A DNA stretch of 64,000 nt from Clostridium lacusfryxellense (GTDB taxonomy: Bacteria; Bacillota; Clostridia; Clostridiales; Clostridiaceae). Position 1 is the first letter of the stretch; every line of letters begins with the position of its first letter. The position numbers and the translations under genes were made by a program. The stretch is taken from the NCBI RefSeq assembly GCF_018861735.1, contig NZ_JAHLEB010000018.1:1-64000 (forward strand), read 5' to 3'. Shown one piece after another: positions 8,981 through 17,695 of the stretch. A model generated the notes under the pieces. That model was not told where the DNA came from and did not search any database. It was given only the letters and a program-made list of their open reading frames with translations.

Positions 8981-10003
8981 TTAACTTAAATATCTTTTTC
9001 CTAAGTCATTAGCAATTTCTCTAAGTTGAGTTATCTGATCTTCCGTTCCTAGAACTACCATTGTATCCCCTATTTTTAAAATCTCATCAGAATTTGGATT
9101 AAAGAATAATTTTTCACTATTATATTTTTTTATAGCTAAAACTATTAGCCCAGTTTTTTCTGGAATTTTTATTTCTCGAAGACTTTTATTTACTATAATT
9201 GAATTTTCACATATGACAACATCTTCTAAGTCTAAAATCACATCTCCAGCATGGGTTATTATATCTAAAAAAGCAATAACAGTGGGTCTCAGCATTAGGG
9301 AAGCCATTCTACGTCCTCCTATTTCATTTGGAGAAATTGTATTGTTTGCTCCCGCTTTTTTAAGTCTTGCATCTGCATTTTTATTTATAGCTCGAGACAC
9401 AATATATAAATTGTCATTCATTCCTCTACCAGTTAAGACGGTATATACATTGTCAGCATCCTTAGGTAATGAAGATATAAGACCCTTCGCAAACTTTATT
9501 CTTGCCTTATCTAATACATCTTCCTCGGTTGCATCTCCATGAATAGCATAGATTTTCTCTGCTATTAGTTCATTTATTTTTTCTTCATCTTTATCTATTA
9601 CAATAAAAGGTACATTACTTATTTTGAATTGTTTTATTGCATTTTGTCCTGTCTCACCTGCCCCACATATTATATAATGGTCTTTAAGCTTTGTTATCTG
9701 GGATTCCATACGTCTCCTCCTCCAGGCATCTTTTAACTCTCCCTCTAAAAACGAAGATACTATACTTGTGAATAAATACCCTACTGTACCTAAACTTAAA
9801 AAAATAATAAATATGGTAAAAAGTTTTGCCTTTTCATCCATATTGCCTACTTCTGCATACCCTACGGTTGATATGGTTATTACAGTCATATACAATGCAT
9901 CTACAAAACTAACATCTAATAAAAATTTATATCCTATTGTTGCTGTAAGGATTAAAGCTATTAAAATAGTGACTACAAAATTAAATTTACGATAACCTTT
10001 CAT
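8981..10003 (-). CDS. Potassium channel with TrkA-N/RCK domain
   Basis: About 340 residues. Two transmembrane helices flank a pore loop whose selectivity filter reads STVGYAE (about residues 45-52). A cytosolic RCK/TrkA-N Rossmann domain (IICGAGETGQNA, about 110-235) and a TrkA-C domain follow. This is the MthK-like channel plan, gated by a bound nucleotide or ion. An ATG at 10021 is possible, but the site AAGGAG lies inside that extension directly before ATG 10003. A promoter (TATAAT at 10031-10036 on the minus strand) is so close that the leader is very short. It has its own terminator. Confidence 0.9.
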   Translation of the reverse strand: MKGYRKFNFVVTILIALILTATIGYKFLLDVSFVDALYMTVITISTVGYAEVGNMDEKAKLFTIFIIFLSLGTVGYLFTSIVSSFLEGELKDAWRRRRMESQITKLKDHYIICGAGETGQNAIKQFKISNVPFIVIDKDEEKINELIAEKIYAIHGDATEEDVLDKARIKFAKGLISSLPKDADNVYTVLTGRGMNDNLYIVSRAINKNADARLKKAGANNTISPNEIGGRRMASLMLRPTVIAFLDIITHAGDVILDLEDVVICENSIIVNKSLREIKIPEKTGLIVLAIKKYNSEKLFFNPNSDEILKIGDTMVVLGTEDQITQLREIANDLGKRYLS

Positions 10004-10061
10004 AGCTTGCTCCTTAATCATACTTCAACTTATTATACCATAAAAAGTAATAAATATAAAT

Positions 10062-10105
10062 AAATAGGCTACACAATGAATTGAACTCCATAATGCAGCC
10101 TATTT
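10062..10105 (-). terminator. Terminator after the CapA-like gene
   Basis: AAATAGGCT and AGCCTATTT pair across a loop of about 26 bases, and a T-rich tract follows on the minus strand. It separates the capA-like gene from the potassium-channel gene. Confidence 0.6.
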
Positions 10106-10136
10106 CTAACATATGTAGATTTCTTTATTACTTCTC

Positions 10137-11327
10137 TTACTTATCATTAACATTCATATAGAAAAATTTATCACTTATTTTAAAACCTGAATCACTAGAA
10201 ATTTCATTTAGCTTACTTAATAAATTTATTTTAGAATTACCCTCGAGCGGAGTTGGGGAATAATCATTTTTATAGCTAACTGAAGATATACTACAAGGAA
10301 TAACACGTACACCAATAGAAGTTAGTTTATCATTAGTGAACTTTAAATTGCTCTGAAATATAAAAGTTGTTTTATCTTTAGGATTAGAGTTCCCACCAAA
10401 ACAGAAATTCCCTAAACTATAAGCTATAATCTTATTTTTATATTTTTCAATTCCTTCTATTACATGGGGGTGATGTCCAAGTATTATATCCGCGCCGTTA
10501 TCAATTGCAAAGTGTGCAAGTTCTTTTTGGGCATCTACTGGGTAATATAGTCCCTCTGCTCCCCAATGGAAATTTATAACTACAACTGAGTTAGTCTTTT
10601 TTAAAGTTTCTATATCTAATTTTACTTTATCAAGAAAACTTTTGTCTAATGACCACCCTCTATAACCTAAAAATCCAAATGACTGACCCTTAATTGTAGT
10701 TTTCCATATGGATCCTTCTCCGAAATAGTTAACTTTTTCTTTTTCTAGGGCAAGTTTTGTATCAATAAATCCCTTTTGTTTGTAATCGTAAATATGATTA
10801 TTAGAAAGATTCACACCTTCAATAGACCCAAGTGGTAAACTTTTAGCATATTCACTACTAGCTTTAAAGTTAAATTGCTTTTCTTCCTTATCAGTTGCAT
10901 CCGTGAATGTTGTTTCTAAATTAGCAATTGTAACATCATCTTTCTCTAAAATACTATAAACATTTTTAAAATAATAAGAAAAGTAATTATTATTCTTTGT
11001 TGCCATAGCAGGAAGGCTATTTGAATAACTAAATTTAGTGTCAGTGCCTATAGTACAGTCTCCAAGCGCTGAGAGCAGCACTTCTGTTTTTGTATCTTTT
11101 ACTATGGGAGTAACATCAGTATTACTTGTGTTATTTGTAGGTTTAGGAGTAGGTTTAGGAGTGGTTTTGTCAGTTAGATTTTTACTAGAATCATTTTTGC
11201 TAAATTTTCTTACGGTAAATGAAATAGTTTTAATGGTCCCTAATATTAATAATACACAAATAAATAGTAAAGATATGTTTTTGATACCTTTTTTCCTATT
11301 GAATTTTTTTCGCCTAGTTTTTTTCAA
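10137..11327 (-). CDS. CapA-family (poly-gamma-glutamate synthesis type) metallophosphatase-like protein
   Basis: A 396-residue protein with a basic N-terminus, one membrane anchor (about residues 18-36), a short Thr/Pro linker rich in TPKPTPKP, and a CapA/PGA_cap domain. Metal-site motifs are SALGDCTIG, NLSNNHIYDY, NFHWGAEG and GHHPHVIEG, all present. It should act on the outer face of the membrane. CapA proteins occur in poly-gamma-glutamate capsule systems, but no capB or capC is nearby, so the substrate is unknown. The start is TTG, preceded by seven G residues as ribosome site. That homopolymer could vary in length. Confidence 0.82.
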   Translation of the reverse strand: MKKTRRKKFNRKKGIKNISLLFICVLLILGTIKTISFTVRKFSKNDSSKNLTDKTTPKPTPKPTNNTSNTDVTPIVKDTKTEVLLSALGDCTIGTDTKFSYSNSLPAMATKNNNYFSYYFKNVYSILEKDDVTIANLETTFTDATDKEEKQFNFKASSEYAKSLPLGSIEGVNLSNNHIYDYKQKGFIDTKLALEKEKVNYFGEGSIWKTTIKGQSFGFLGYRGWSLDKSFLDKVKLDIETLKKTNSVVVINFHWGAEGLYYPVDAQKELAHFAIDNGADIILGHHPHVIEGIEKYKNKIIAYSLGNFCFGGNSNPKDKTTFIFQSNLKFTNDKLTSIGVRVIPCSISSVSYKNDYSPTPLEGNSKINLLSKLNEISSDSGFKISDKFFYMNVNDK

Positions 11328-11380
11328 AACAATCCCCCCCGAGGTTTTTTACTTTTGTGCGCATATACCCTTAACTATCC

Positions 11381-12790
11381 TTAATTAAATGAACAAACTC
11401 GATTTCTACCACTGTTTTTTGCCTTATACAGTCTTAAATCTGCAACATTGAATAAGTCATTAAAATATATTGCACTGCAAGTAATATTATCTGTAACCCC
11501 AATGCTTATTGTAATTGGGATACGAGTACCATCATTATATATATTTAGGTCTCTAACTGTTTCTAATATTTGTTCCGCTTTAATTTCTCCCTCCTTAAGG
11601 GTAATCCCTTTTAGAATAACGACAAACTCATCTCCTCCAAAACGGGCAAATAAATCATTTTTTCTAAGAATTCTTGAGCAAGCATCGCTTACTTGTTTTA
11701 TAACTTCATCTCCAAAAAGATGCCCATACTCATCATTAATAAATTTAAATCCATCTAAATCAAATACCATGCATATTACACTTTCATTGTTTTTTTGTGC
11801 TTGCTTTAGGAATCCATTCACAGTAGTTTCCATATACTTACGATTATATATACCAGTCAAATAATCAGTATTAGCTTCCTTTTCTATTGAAGCTATACTA
11901 TATTTGATTTGAAGCCTTAGAGCTAATAACCCCAGTTCCGTTTTTCTAATCTCATCTAGAAGTGTTATGTATTCCTTTTGGAGTTTAAACCCTAAATTTA
12001 TATCCTCCATTAACTCACATAACTTACATCTTTCATCTTGTATGACCTTTAAAAAATATATATCATTGTAACTTTCAACTAATATCTTAGAATTAGAAAA
12101 GGCTTCAAATGCTTTACTATACAATTGTTGTTCACTGTACCAATAACCTTGTAACACATAACACTGTGATTTTTCTCTTATAAACGAATCTAAAACCGGA
12201 TCATTTATCATTTCATCAACTAGTAATTTTGATGTTACAAAGTCCTTTAGTCCAATAAGTGCCTTAGCGATGTTTAACTTAACTCTTAATTCTAAAATTG
12301 GATAAAATGGCTTATGCAGTTTTGCCATTTCAAGACCTAAATTAGCCATTTCTAATGCTTTTGTGTAGTCTTCTTCAAGCATACACATATGACTATAATT
12401 ACTATATCCATTACTTACAATGTTATATCTTTTTAGTTTTCTTCCTAATTTAATATTTTTTTCAAGGATTTTTTTTGCTTTATCTAAATCTTTGTTATAT
12501 TCATAAAGTAAACATATTACATTTGATGACAATAATATATCTTCTTCGTCTCCATGTTTATCACAAATCTCTTTATGAATCTCTATATAGCTAAACGCAG
12601 CCTCCATGTCTCCAATATAAAAGTACGAAGCTACCAACCCCATATAGGCGGCTAAAATCGATTTATAATCCCTTATTTGCTTTCCTAGTTCAATAAGAAC
12701 ATAACAATTTTCAATTACTTCTTGGTACTTCCCTTCGGATTTTAGTGTTGTAATCCTTTGTTGCAGTATGCCCAACTTTTCATTTACCAT
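11381..12790 (-). CDS. Diguanylate cyclase with N-terminal TPR repeats
   Basis: A 469-residue protein. Residues 1 to about 290 are helical tetratricopeptide-like repeats with no membrane segment. Residues of about 300-469 form a GGDEF domain with the active-site loop RFGGDEF intact and the substrate motif DLDGFKFINDEYGH. It should make cyclic di-GMP in the cytosol, with the repeats as a protein-binding or sensory module. It lies upstream of the capA-like gene on the same strand (gap about 54 bp), so the two may be cotranscribed. No EAL or HD-GYP partner is nearby. Confidence 0.9.
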   Translation of the reverse strand: MVNEKLGILQQRITTLKSEGKYQEVIENCYVLIELGKQIRDYKSILAAYMGLVASYFYIGDMEAAFSYIEIHKEICDKHGDEEDILLSSNVICLLYEYNKDLDKAKKILEKNIKLGRKLKRYNIVSNGYSNYSHMCMLEEDYTKALEMANLGLEMAKLHKPFYPILELRVKLNIAKALIGLKDFVTSKLLVDEMINDPVLDSFIREKSQCYVLQGYWYSEQQLYSKAFEAFSNSKILVESYNDIYFLKVIQDERCKLCELMEDINLGFKLQKEYITLLDEIRKTELGLLALRLQIKYSIASIEKEANTDYLTGIYNRKYMETTVNGFLKQAQKNNESVICMVFDLDGFKFINDEYGHLFGDEVIKQVSDACSRILRKNDLFARFGGDEFVVILKGITLKEGEIKAEQILETVRDLNIYNDGTRIPITISIGVTDNITCSAIYFNDLFNVADLRLYKAKNSGRNRVCSFN

Positions 12791-13000
12791 ATAGCTTTGC
12801 CCCCCAATAATTGTTCATGCTCTACCGTACAGACTTATTATTTTTAAATTTATAGAAACATATTCTTTAAATATTCTTATTCTAATTTATTCCACTTACA
12901 TTGTACTATAAATTTTATCATATTATATTAATTTTACCTATAATACTTTATTATCTTTATTTATGAGGTAAATTTAAAGACACTAATTTAATGAATATAC

Positions 13001-13038
13001 AAAAAAATAGTAAAACTTCATTACAAAGTTTTACTATT
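13001..13038 (-). terminator. Terminator after the permease of the 4-hydroxybutyrate operon
   Basis: Stem AATAGTAAAACTT / AAGTTTTACTATT (13006-13018 with 13026-13038). It is followed on the minus strand by seven T residues, a strong intrinsic terminator closing the abfD-abfT-permease unit. Confidence 0.85.
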
Positions 13039-13081
13039 TATTACCAATATTATATCATCTTAATTTAATGAATTATTTTAC

Positions 13082-14455
13082 CTATAACTCAATGTTTTCA
13101 TTTTCAAAAAGCATAACATCAAATTTAGGTTTATTTCCAAATTGTATTAATATACAAAGTACAATACCTGTTGCCAGTCCCCAAGCTGCGCCTCGTGTTG
13201 CAACAACCGCTGCCATAATGCCTGCTATACCTAAATCATTAGCAGTACGTGCCTTCATAACTCCAACTCTTATAGAAACATATCCTTGAATTAGCATTGT
13301 AGAAGCAAGTGCTATTCCTAAAATAGGAGTTACGAGCGAAACGATTGGTAGTAAAAAGTATCCCGTGAGGGTTCCAAATCTAAAAGAACCTGCACCACCA
13401 TGTATTGAGTCCATAGATTCTCTACCATGCTTATATCTTTCACAAACAACAACTTGCATTGCTGCCCATAGAGGTCCACACATTGTAAGATCTGGTCCTA
13501 TTACAGACATCAACATGTTACGAAGGCCAAATATTATATGAGATCTATTTGAATCATAATCTATAAGTTCATCAGGGCGATCTTTCTTACAATCATCTAC
13601 TAAAGCTGAAGATTGTATCATGTCGCCAAATAAAATTATATATGCGGAAATAACCATTGGTAAAGCATTTATAAACATTTTAATTGGAGGAAATCCTATT
13701 TTACTAGAAAAAAATGTCCACTGCGACCATAAAACTCCAAAAGCTGGTTTTGTTATGCCCCATTGCACTGTAGGCCAAGATGTTTCTCCTACTAAAGGCG
13801 CTAATACTATTGCCAGGGCTATTATAGGCAATATACCTAAATTTGATATTGTTTTTAAAATTTTATTATTATCTCTAATACTTCTAAAATGATTTGAAAA
13901 TAAAAGATAAAATCCGAGCCCTACACAAATAGTAATAGAAATAGGGAATAGGTCAAACCGAGCCCCTTTTACAAATATAACATTTACAGCTGCAATTCCA
14001 GATCCAAGTATAATACCAGACTGCATTGCATTTGGAACAATGTGAACTATCTTCTTACCAAGTCCTGTAATACCTAATATTAATGCTAAAGCTCCTAAAG
14101 ACATTTCAAATGCTATTAGTGCTTGTATTCTTTCTGGTCCTATTTTATAATCACTTACATAAAGCATAAGAAGTGGAATTGCAGGAGTCACCCAGCCAGG
14201 AACTACAGGATCCCCTAAAAATACATGTGCACAATAAAATATACCATTAAGTACTACAACTGCCAATGCTACTTCAAAAGGCATTCCTAAATATTCTTGA
14301 AGCATAGGTATGGCTCCAAGACAAACCGCGCACATTAATAAACCTTGTACATAGTCTGGCCATTCAAACTTATAATGCACAAATGGTATACGTATTTTAA
14401 ATGGACCCGCAGGCAAGTAAGGTTGTTCTTTTCCAAATTCCCTTTTAATTGACAT
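13082..14455 (-). CDS. Putative SLC23/NCS2-like permease of the 4-hydroxybutyrate operon
   Basis: A 457-residue membrane protein with about twelve to fourteen hydrophobic segments. Its general architecture resembles nucleobase/ascorbate-type (SLC23) or related uptake permeases, but I see no clear purine- or uracil-permease signature. It is the third gene after abfD and abfT, 54 bp behind abfT, with the operon terminator just after it. Context suggests uptake of 4-hydroxybutyrate or a related short-chain acid; this is inference. Family placement is moderate and substrate is unproven. Confidence 0.65.
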   Translation of the reverse strand: MSIKREFGKEQPYLPAGPFKIRIPFVHYKFEWPDYVQGLLMCAVCLGAIPMLQEYLGMPFEVALAVVVLNGIFYCAHVFLGDPVVPGWVTPAIPLLMLYVSDYKIGPERIQALIAFEMSLGALALILGITGLGKKIVHIVPNAMQSGIILGSGIAAVNVIFVKGARFDLFPISITICVGLGFYLLFSNHFRSIRDNNKILKTISNLGILPIIALAIVLAPLVGETSWPTVQWGITKPAFGVLWSQWTFFSSKIGFPPIKMFINALPMVISAYIILFGDMIQSSALVDDCKKDRPDELIDYDSNRSHIIFGLRNMLMSVIGPDLTMCGPLWAAMQVVVCERYKHGRESMDSIHGGAGSFRFGTLTGYFLLPIVSLVTPILGIALASTMLIQGYVSIRVGVMKARTANDLGIAGIMAAVVATRGAAWGLATGIVLCILIQFGNKPKFDVMLFENENIEL

Positions 14456-14509
14456 AAATTAAACCTCCACTTTAAAATAATTTATATTTATCTTCTATTG
14501 AATAGATTA

Positions 14510-15817
14510 CTAAAATAAGCAATTAAATCTTTTCTCAAATTTAAGCACTAATCCATCTTTAAAGTCTGGATGAGAAATACCTATAAGTGCTCTAGCCCTA
14601 TCCTTTAAATTTTTACCCTTAAGCTTTGCTATCCCATATTCTGTTACTACATAATTCACATCATTTCTACCAGTAGTTACCACTGATCCTTCATCTAATA
14701 ATGATACAATTTTCGAAATTTTTCCATGTGCTGCTGTAGATGACATTGCCATAATAGATTTCCCATTGATACACATATTAGAACCTCGTACGAAATCTAC
14801 TTGACCACCAACACCACTTATCTGTTTTAATCCAACTGTCTCTGAAGCTACTTGCCCCATTAAATCAACTTGCACACAAGAATTAATTGATATCATCTTT
14901 GAATTTTTCATAATTACAGATGGGTCATTTACATAATCTACTGAATACATCTCAACCATTGGATTATCATTAACAAAATCATATAATCTTTGAGTCCCCA
15001 TAAGGAAGGTTACTACTATTTTGCCAGGATGAATTGTCTTAGCTTTATTTGTTATAACCCCTGCTTCAACAAGTTCAACTACTCCATCTGAAATCATTTC
15101 TGAATGTATTCCTAAGTCCTTTTTGTCTTTTAAAAACAGAAGTACCGCATCTGGAATAGCACCAATTCCAAGTTGAAGTGTTGAACCATCCTCAATTAAA
15201 GATGCACAATGTTTGCCAATAGCTTTCTCAACATCTCCGATTTTAGGAGGTTTTAGTTCTATTATTTGATGATTAGATTCTACAATATAATCAATTTCAG
15301 AAACATGTATAAAAGAGTCTCCCATAGTTCTTGGCATTCTATTATTTACTTCTGCAATTACTAGTTTTGCATATTTTGCTGCAGGTTTTGTGTAATCGTT
15401 AGATACACCAAAACTACAAAAGCCATGTTCATCTGGCTTTGAAACTTGAATAAGTGCTACATCTACGGGTAAATCTTCTTTGAAAAGAGCTGGTACTTCT
15501 GAAAAATAGCAAGGAGTAAAATCTGCCCTTCCACTATTTACTGCATCCCTTGTACTTGCTCCTACAAATAGTGAGTTATGTCTAAAATATTTCTCCATTC
15601 CAGGCTTTGCATATTCACTTTTACTCATTGCCACCATGTGTACAAATTCAACATCTTTATAAACCTCACAATTAGCTACCATTGCTGCTATTACTTCTGT
15701 TGGTTCACCACAAGCATGGCCCACAACTATCCTGTTTCCAGATTTTATTTTTTCTGCCGCTTGCTCTGGAGTTACAATCTTTGATTTGTAAATTTCTTCT
15801 AATTTCACAGATATCAC
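14510..15817 (-). CDS. abfT: 4-hydroxybutyrate CoA-transferase
   Basis: A 435-residue member of the acetyl-CoA hydrolase/transferase family. The central block HCASLIEDGSTLQLGIGAIP and the C-terminal DRARALIGISHPDFKD closely follow Clostridium aminobutyricum AbfT as I recall it. The SGVGGQVDF motif, part of the CoA site, is present. It moves CoA from acetyl-CoA or butyryl-CoA to 4-hydroxybutyrate, preparing the substrate of AbfD. It is the second gene of the operon and follows a strong intergenic hairpin. Confidence 0.93.
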   Translation of the reverse strand: MISVKLEEIYKSKIVTPEQAAEKIKSGNRIVVGHACGEPTEVIAAMVANCEVYKDVEFVHMVAMSKSEYAKPGMEKYFRHNSLFVGASTRDAVNSGRADFTPCYFSEVPALFKEDLPVDVALIQVSKPDEHGFCSFGVSNDYTKPAAKYAKLVIAEVNNRMPRTMGDSFIHVSEIDYIVESNHQIIELKPPKIGDVEKAIGKHCASLIEDGSTLQLGIGAIPDAVLLFLKDKKDLGIHSEMISDGVVELVEAGVITNKAKTIHPGKIVVTFLMGTQRLYDFVNDNPMVEMYSVDYVNDPSVIMKNSKMISINSCVQVDLMGQVASETVGLKQISGVGGQVDFVRGSNMCINGKSIMAMSSTAAHGKISKIVSLLDEGSVVTTGRNDVNYVVTEYGIAKLKGKNLKDRARALIGISHPDFKDGLVLKFEKRFNCLF

Positions 15818-15834
15818 TCTCCATTATTTAAAAT

Positions 15835-15861
15835 ATGTGGGGTGAACAATTCACCCCACAT
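15835..15861 (-). other. Perfect hairpin between abfD and abfT
   Basis: A perfect 12-bp stem with a 3-base loop (ATGTGGGGTGAA / TTCACCCCACAT). The minus-strand downstream sequence is ATTTTAAATAA, a poor U tract. It may therefore be a partial terminator or an mRNA 3'-end stabiliser that sets a higher level of abfD than of abfT, not a full stop. Confidence 0.6.
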
Positions 15862-15871
15862 GTACTTGTGC

Positions 15872-17377
15872 TTATTTCATCTTCGTTGCTGCAACTAAAG
15901 GCTCTGCAGATGTTACTATTTTCTCCTCTTCTATTCTAGCAATCACTTTTGCTAATGCTTTTTTATGAGGTAAGTTACCTTGTCTTGCTATCATTATTCT
16001 TTGAGCCTGTGGAGAACCTGCTCCATGCATTGATTCTGTTCTATATCCAACTGCAGCTGTTCCAAGCGACATGTTTTCTATTAATCTTAATATTCTCATT
16101 CTATTTTCTGTTGATACAGATGCAACACCTTTTAAGTATTTTTCACAATAAGGTCCGATTAGTGGATCTTTAAAATCTTTGTCAGATGGCATTGTTACCA
16201 TGAGTCCTCCGGCAATATCTTCAGCAAGTCTAACTATTTCATATGGGAACCTAGTTACATTTTGCTTACAAACATTTGCAAGTAACAAATCTATTATATA
16301 ATTACCTGACTGCGTTACATGGCCTTCAGCAGAACATGCAATTCCACAGGCGTATAGTGTTTCATTTAGATGCGTCATTTCTATTAACTTATCTTTGATA
16401 TGTGAAACCTTGCTAGTTCCATTATATTCTGCAGCCAGTGCAGCAGCTCCGATAAGAACATCGCCTACACCAACTTTACATCCACCATAACTTTGTCTAT
16501 GATATCCTGCAAACCTTTCAACAAGCATTCCTGCAAATTCTGTTTCTCCATTTAAAAATATCCTATCATTTGGTACAAATACATTATCAAATATAGTAAG
16601 AGCTTCTACTCCACCATAGTTGTAATTTCCAACATCGATGTCAGCTCCTTCTTCACTTTTTCTTGTGTCACAGGATTGACGTCCAAGAATCATAATAATA
16701 CCTTCTGTATCTGTTGGCACTGAAAATGATACTGCATAGTCCTTATCCTCTGGTCTCATAGCCTGAGTTGGCATGACTAAAACTTCATGTGAATTACAAA
16801 TACCAGTTTGATGAGCTTTTGCACCGCGAACTACGATACCATCAGGTCTTCGCTCAACTACTCTAAGGTACATATCTGGATCTTCTTGTTTTGTGGGTGA
16901 TAATCCTCTATCCCCTTTTGGATCTGTCATTGCTCCATCTACTATTAAATCATTTTCCTGAATATATGTTAAAAACTTTTTAAAGTTCTCATGATATTTT
17001 GTATTATAAGCTTTATCTAGCTCATAAGTAGTACTATATACAGAGTTAAAAGCATCCATTCCAACACACCTTTGGAAACATGAAGCGGTTTTCTGCCCAC
17101 ATAGCCTTTGCATTTTAACTTTTTTAATTAAATCCTCAGTACTTTGATGAAGATTAGCAAATCTGTTAATCTTTTTTCCTGTGATATTAGATTTAGTTGT
17201 CATTAAATCTTCATATTCAGGCATTTGAGCTAAATCGTAAGTCATTTTAACTGAGTTCATTGAAGGACGAATTATAGGATCATCTACTACGTTCTCAACC
17301 TTTTCCCCAAACATATAAACCTTCAATTTAAGTTTTCTAAGACTTTCTACGTATTCTTCACCGGTCATTAATCCCAT
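15872..17377 (-). CDS. abfD: 4-hydroxybutyryl-CoA dehydratase / vinylacetyl-CoA delta-isomerase
   Basis: A protein of about 501 residues that dehydrates 4-hydroxybutyryl-CoA to crotonyl-CoA by a radical mechanism using FAD and a [4Fe-4S] cluster. The four cluster ligands known from C. aminobutyricum (three Cys, one His) are here: Cys100 and Cys104 in TASCFQRCVG, His293 and Cys300 in YHRQSYGGCKVG. Identity to that enzyme looks high throughout. The frame opens at GTG 17395, but AGAGGA spaced for ATG 17377 supports the shorter start. It is transcribed first in the operon from a sigma-54 type promoter. The enzyme is oxygen-sensitive, fitting an anaerobe. Confidence 0.96.
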   Translation of the reverse strand: MGLMTGEEYVESLRKLKLKVYMFGEKVENVVDDPIIRPSMNSVKMTYDLAQMPEYEDLMTTKSNITGKKINRFANLHQSTEDLIKKVKMQRLCGQKTASCFQRCVGMDAFNSVYSTTYELDKAYNTKYHENFKKFLTYIQENDLIVDGAMTDPKGDRGLSPTKQEDPDMYLRVVERRPDGIVVRGAKAHQTGICNSHEVLVMPTQAMRPEDKDYAVSFSVPTDTEGIIMILGRQSCDTRKSEEGADIDVGNYNYGGVEALTIFDNVFVPNDRIFLNGETEFAGMLVERFAGYHRQSYGGCKVGVGDVLIGAAALAAEYNGTSKVSHIKDKLIEMTHLNETLYACGIACSAEGHVTQSGNYIIDLLLANVCKQNVTRFPYEIVRLAEDIAGGLMVTMPSDKDFKDPLIGPYCEKYLKGVASVSTENRMRILRLIENMSLGTAAVGYRTESMHGAGSPQAQRIMIARQGNLPHKKALAKVIARIEEEKIVTSAEPLVAATKMK

Positions 17378-17430
17378 TTTAACCATTCCTCTCACATATA
17401 TATTTTGTATTATTTTACACTTATATACAA

Positions 17431-17446
17431 AGCATAATCTGTGCCA
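17431..17446 (-). promoter_or_regulatory. Sigma-54 (-24/-12) promoter of the abf operon
   Basis: On the minus strand the sequence reads TGGCACAGATTATGCT. It matches the consensus TGGCACRNNNNTTGCW at all fixed positions but one, with correct GG-to-GC spacing. It lies about 55 bp upstream of the abfD start. The gene directly upstream encodes a sigma-54 activator, which strongly supports the call. Confidence 0.85.
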
Positions 17447-17484
17447 AAGTCATAGAAAAGTCATTTAATTGAAAAATACTAGAT

Positions 17485-17523
17485 AAAATCAACATATATT
17501 GTTAATTTCACCTAGTATCTATA
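17485..17523. repeat. Imperfect palindrome upstream of the abf promoter
   Basis: ATACTAG and CTAGTAT bound an imperfect inverted repeat whose inner parts (ATAAAATCAACATAT against GTGAAATTAACAATAT in reverse) also match well. It lies between the regulator gene's 3' end and the abf promoter. It could terminate the regulator transcript or bind a protein. There is no clear T tract. Confidence 0.4.
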
Positions 17524-17570
17524 TTAATTAGCATTAACTTTTAAATTATAGCCTTTTTTTTAATAATTCC

Positions 17571-17588
17571 TGTTCCATAAACGAAACA
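17571..17588. promoter_or_regulatory. Candidate activator site 1 (upstream activating sequence)
   Basis: TGTTCCATAAACGAAACA, of form TGTT-N10-AACA, lies about 125 bp upstream of the -24 element. A second copy at 17678 shares the first eight and last four bases. Paired sites at such distance are typical for sigma-54 enhancer-binding proteins. The role is inferred. Confidence 0.45.
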
Positions 17589-17677
17589 ATATTATAACAA
17601 AACATACAAATTATTGAATACGATTACAGTATATGCTTATTTTCAGAATATTGAAATTATATTGCAATTTTGGTACA

Positions 17678-17695
17678 TGTTCCATTTTTACAACA
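17678..17695. promoter_or_regulatory. Candidate activator site 2 (upstream activating sequence)
   Basis: TGTTCCATTTTTACAACA shares TGTTCCAT and AACA with the site at 17571 and has the same 18-bp length. It overlaps the stop codon of the activator gene, about 230 bp from the promoter. The role is inferred from the pairing and context. Confidence 0.4.
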
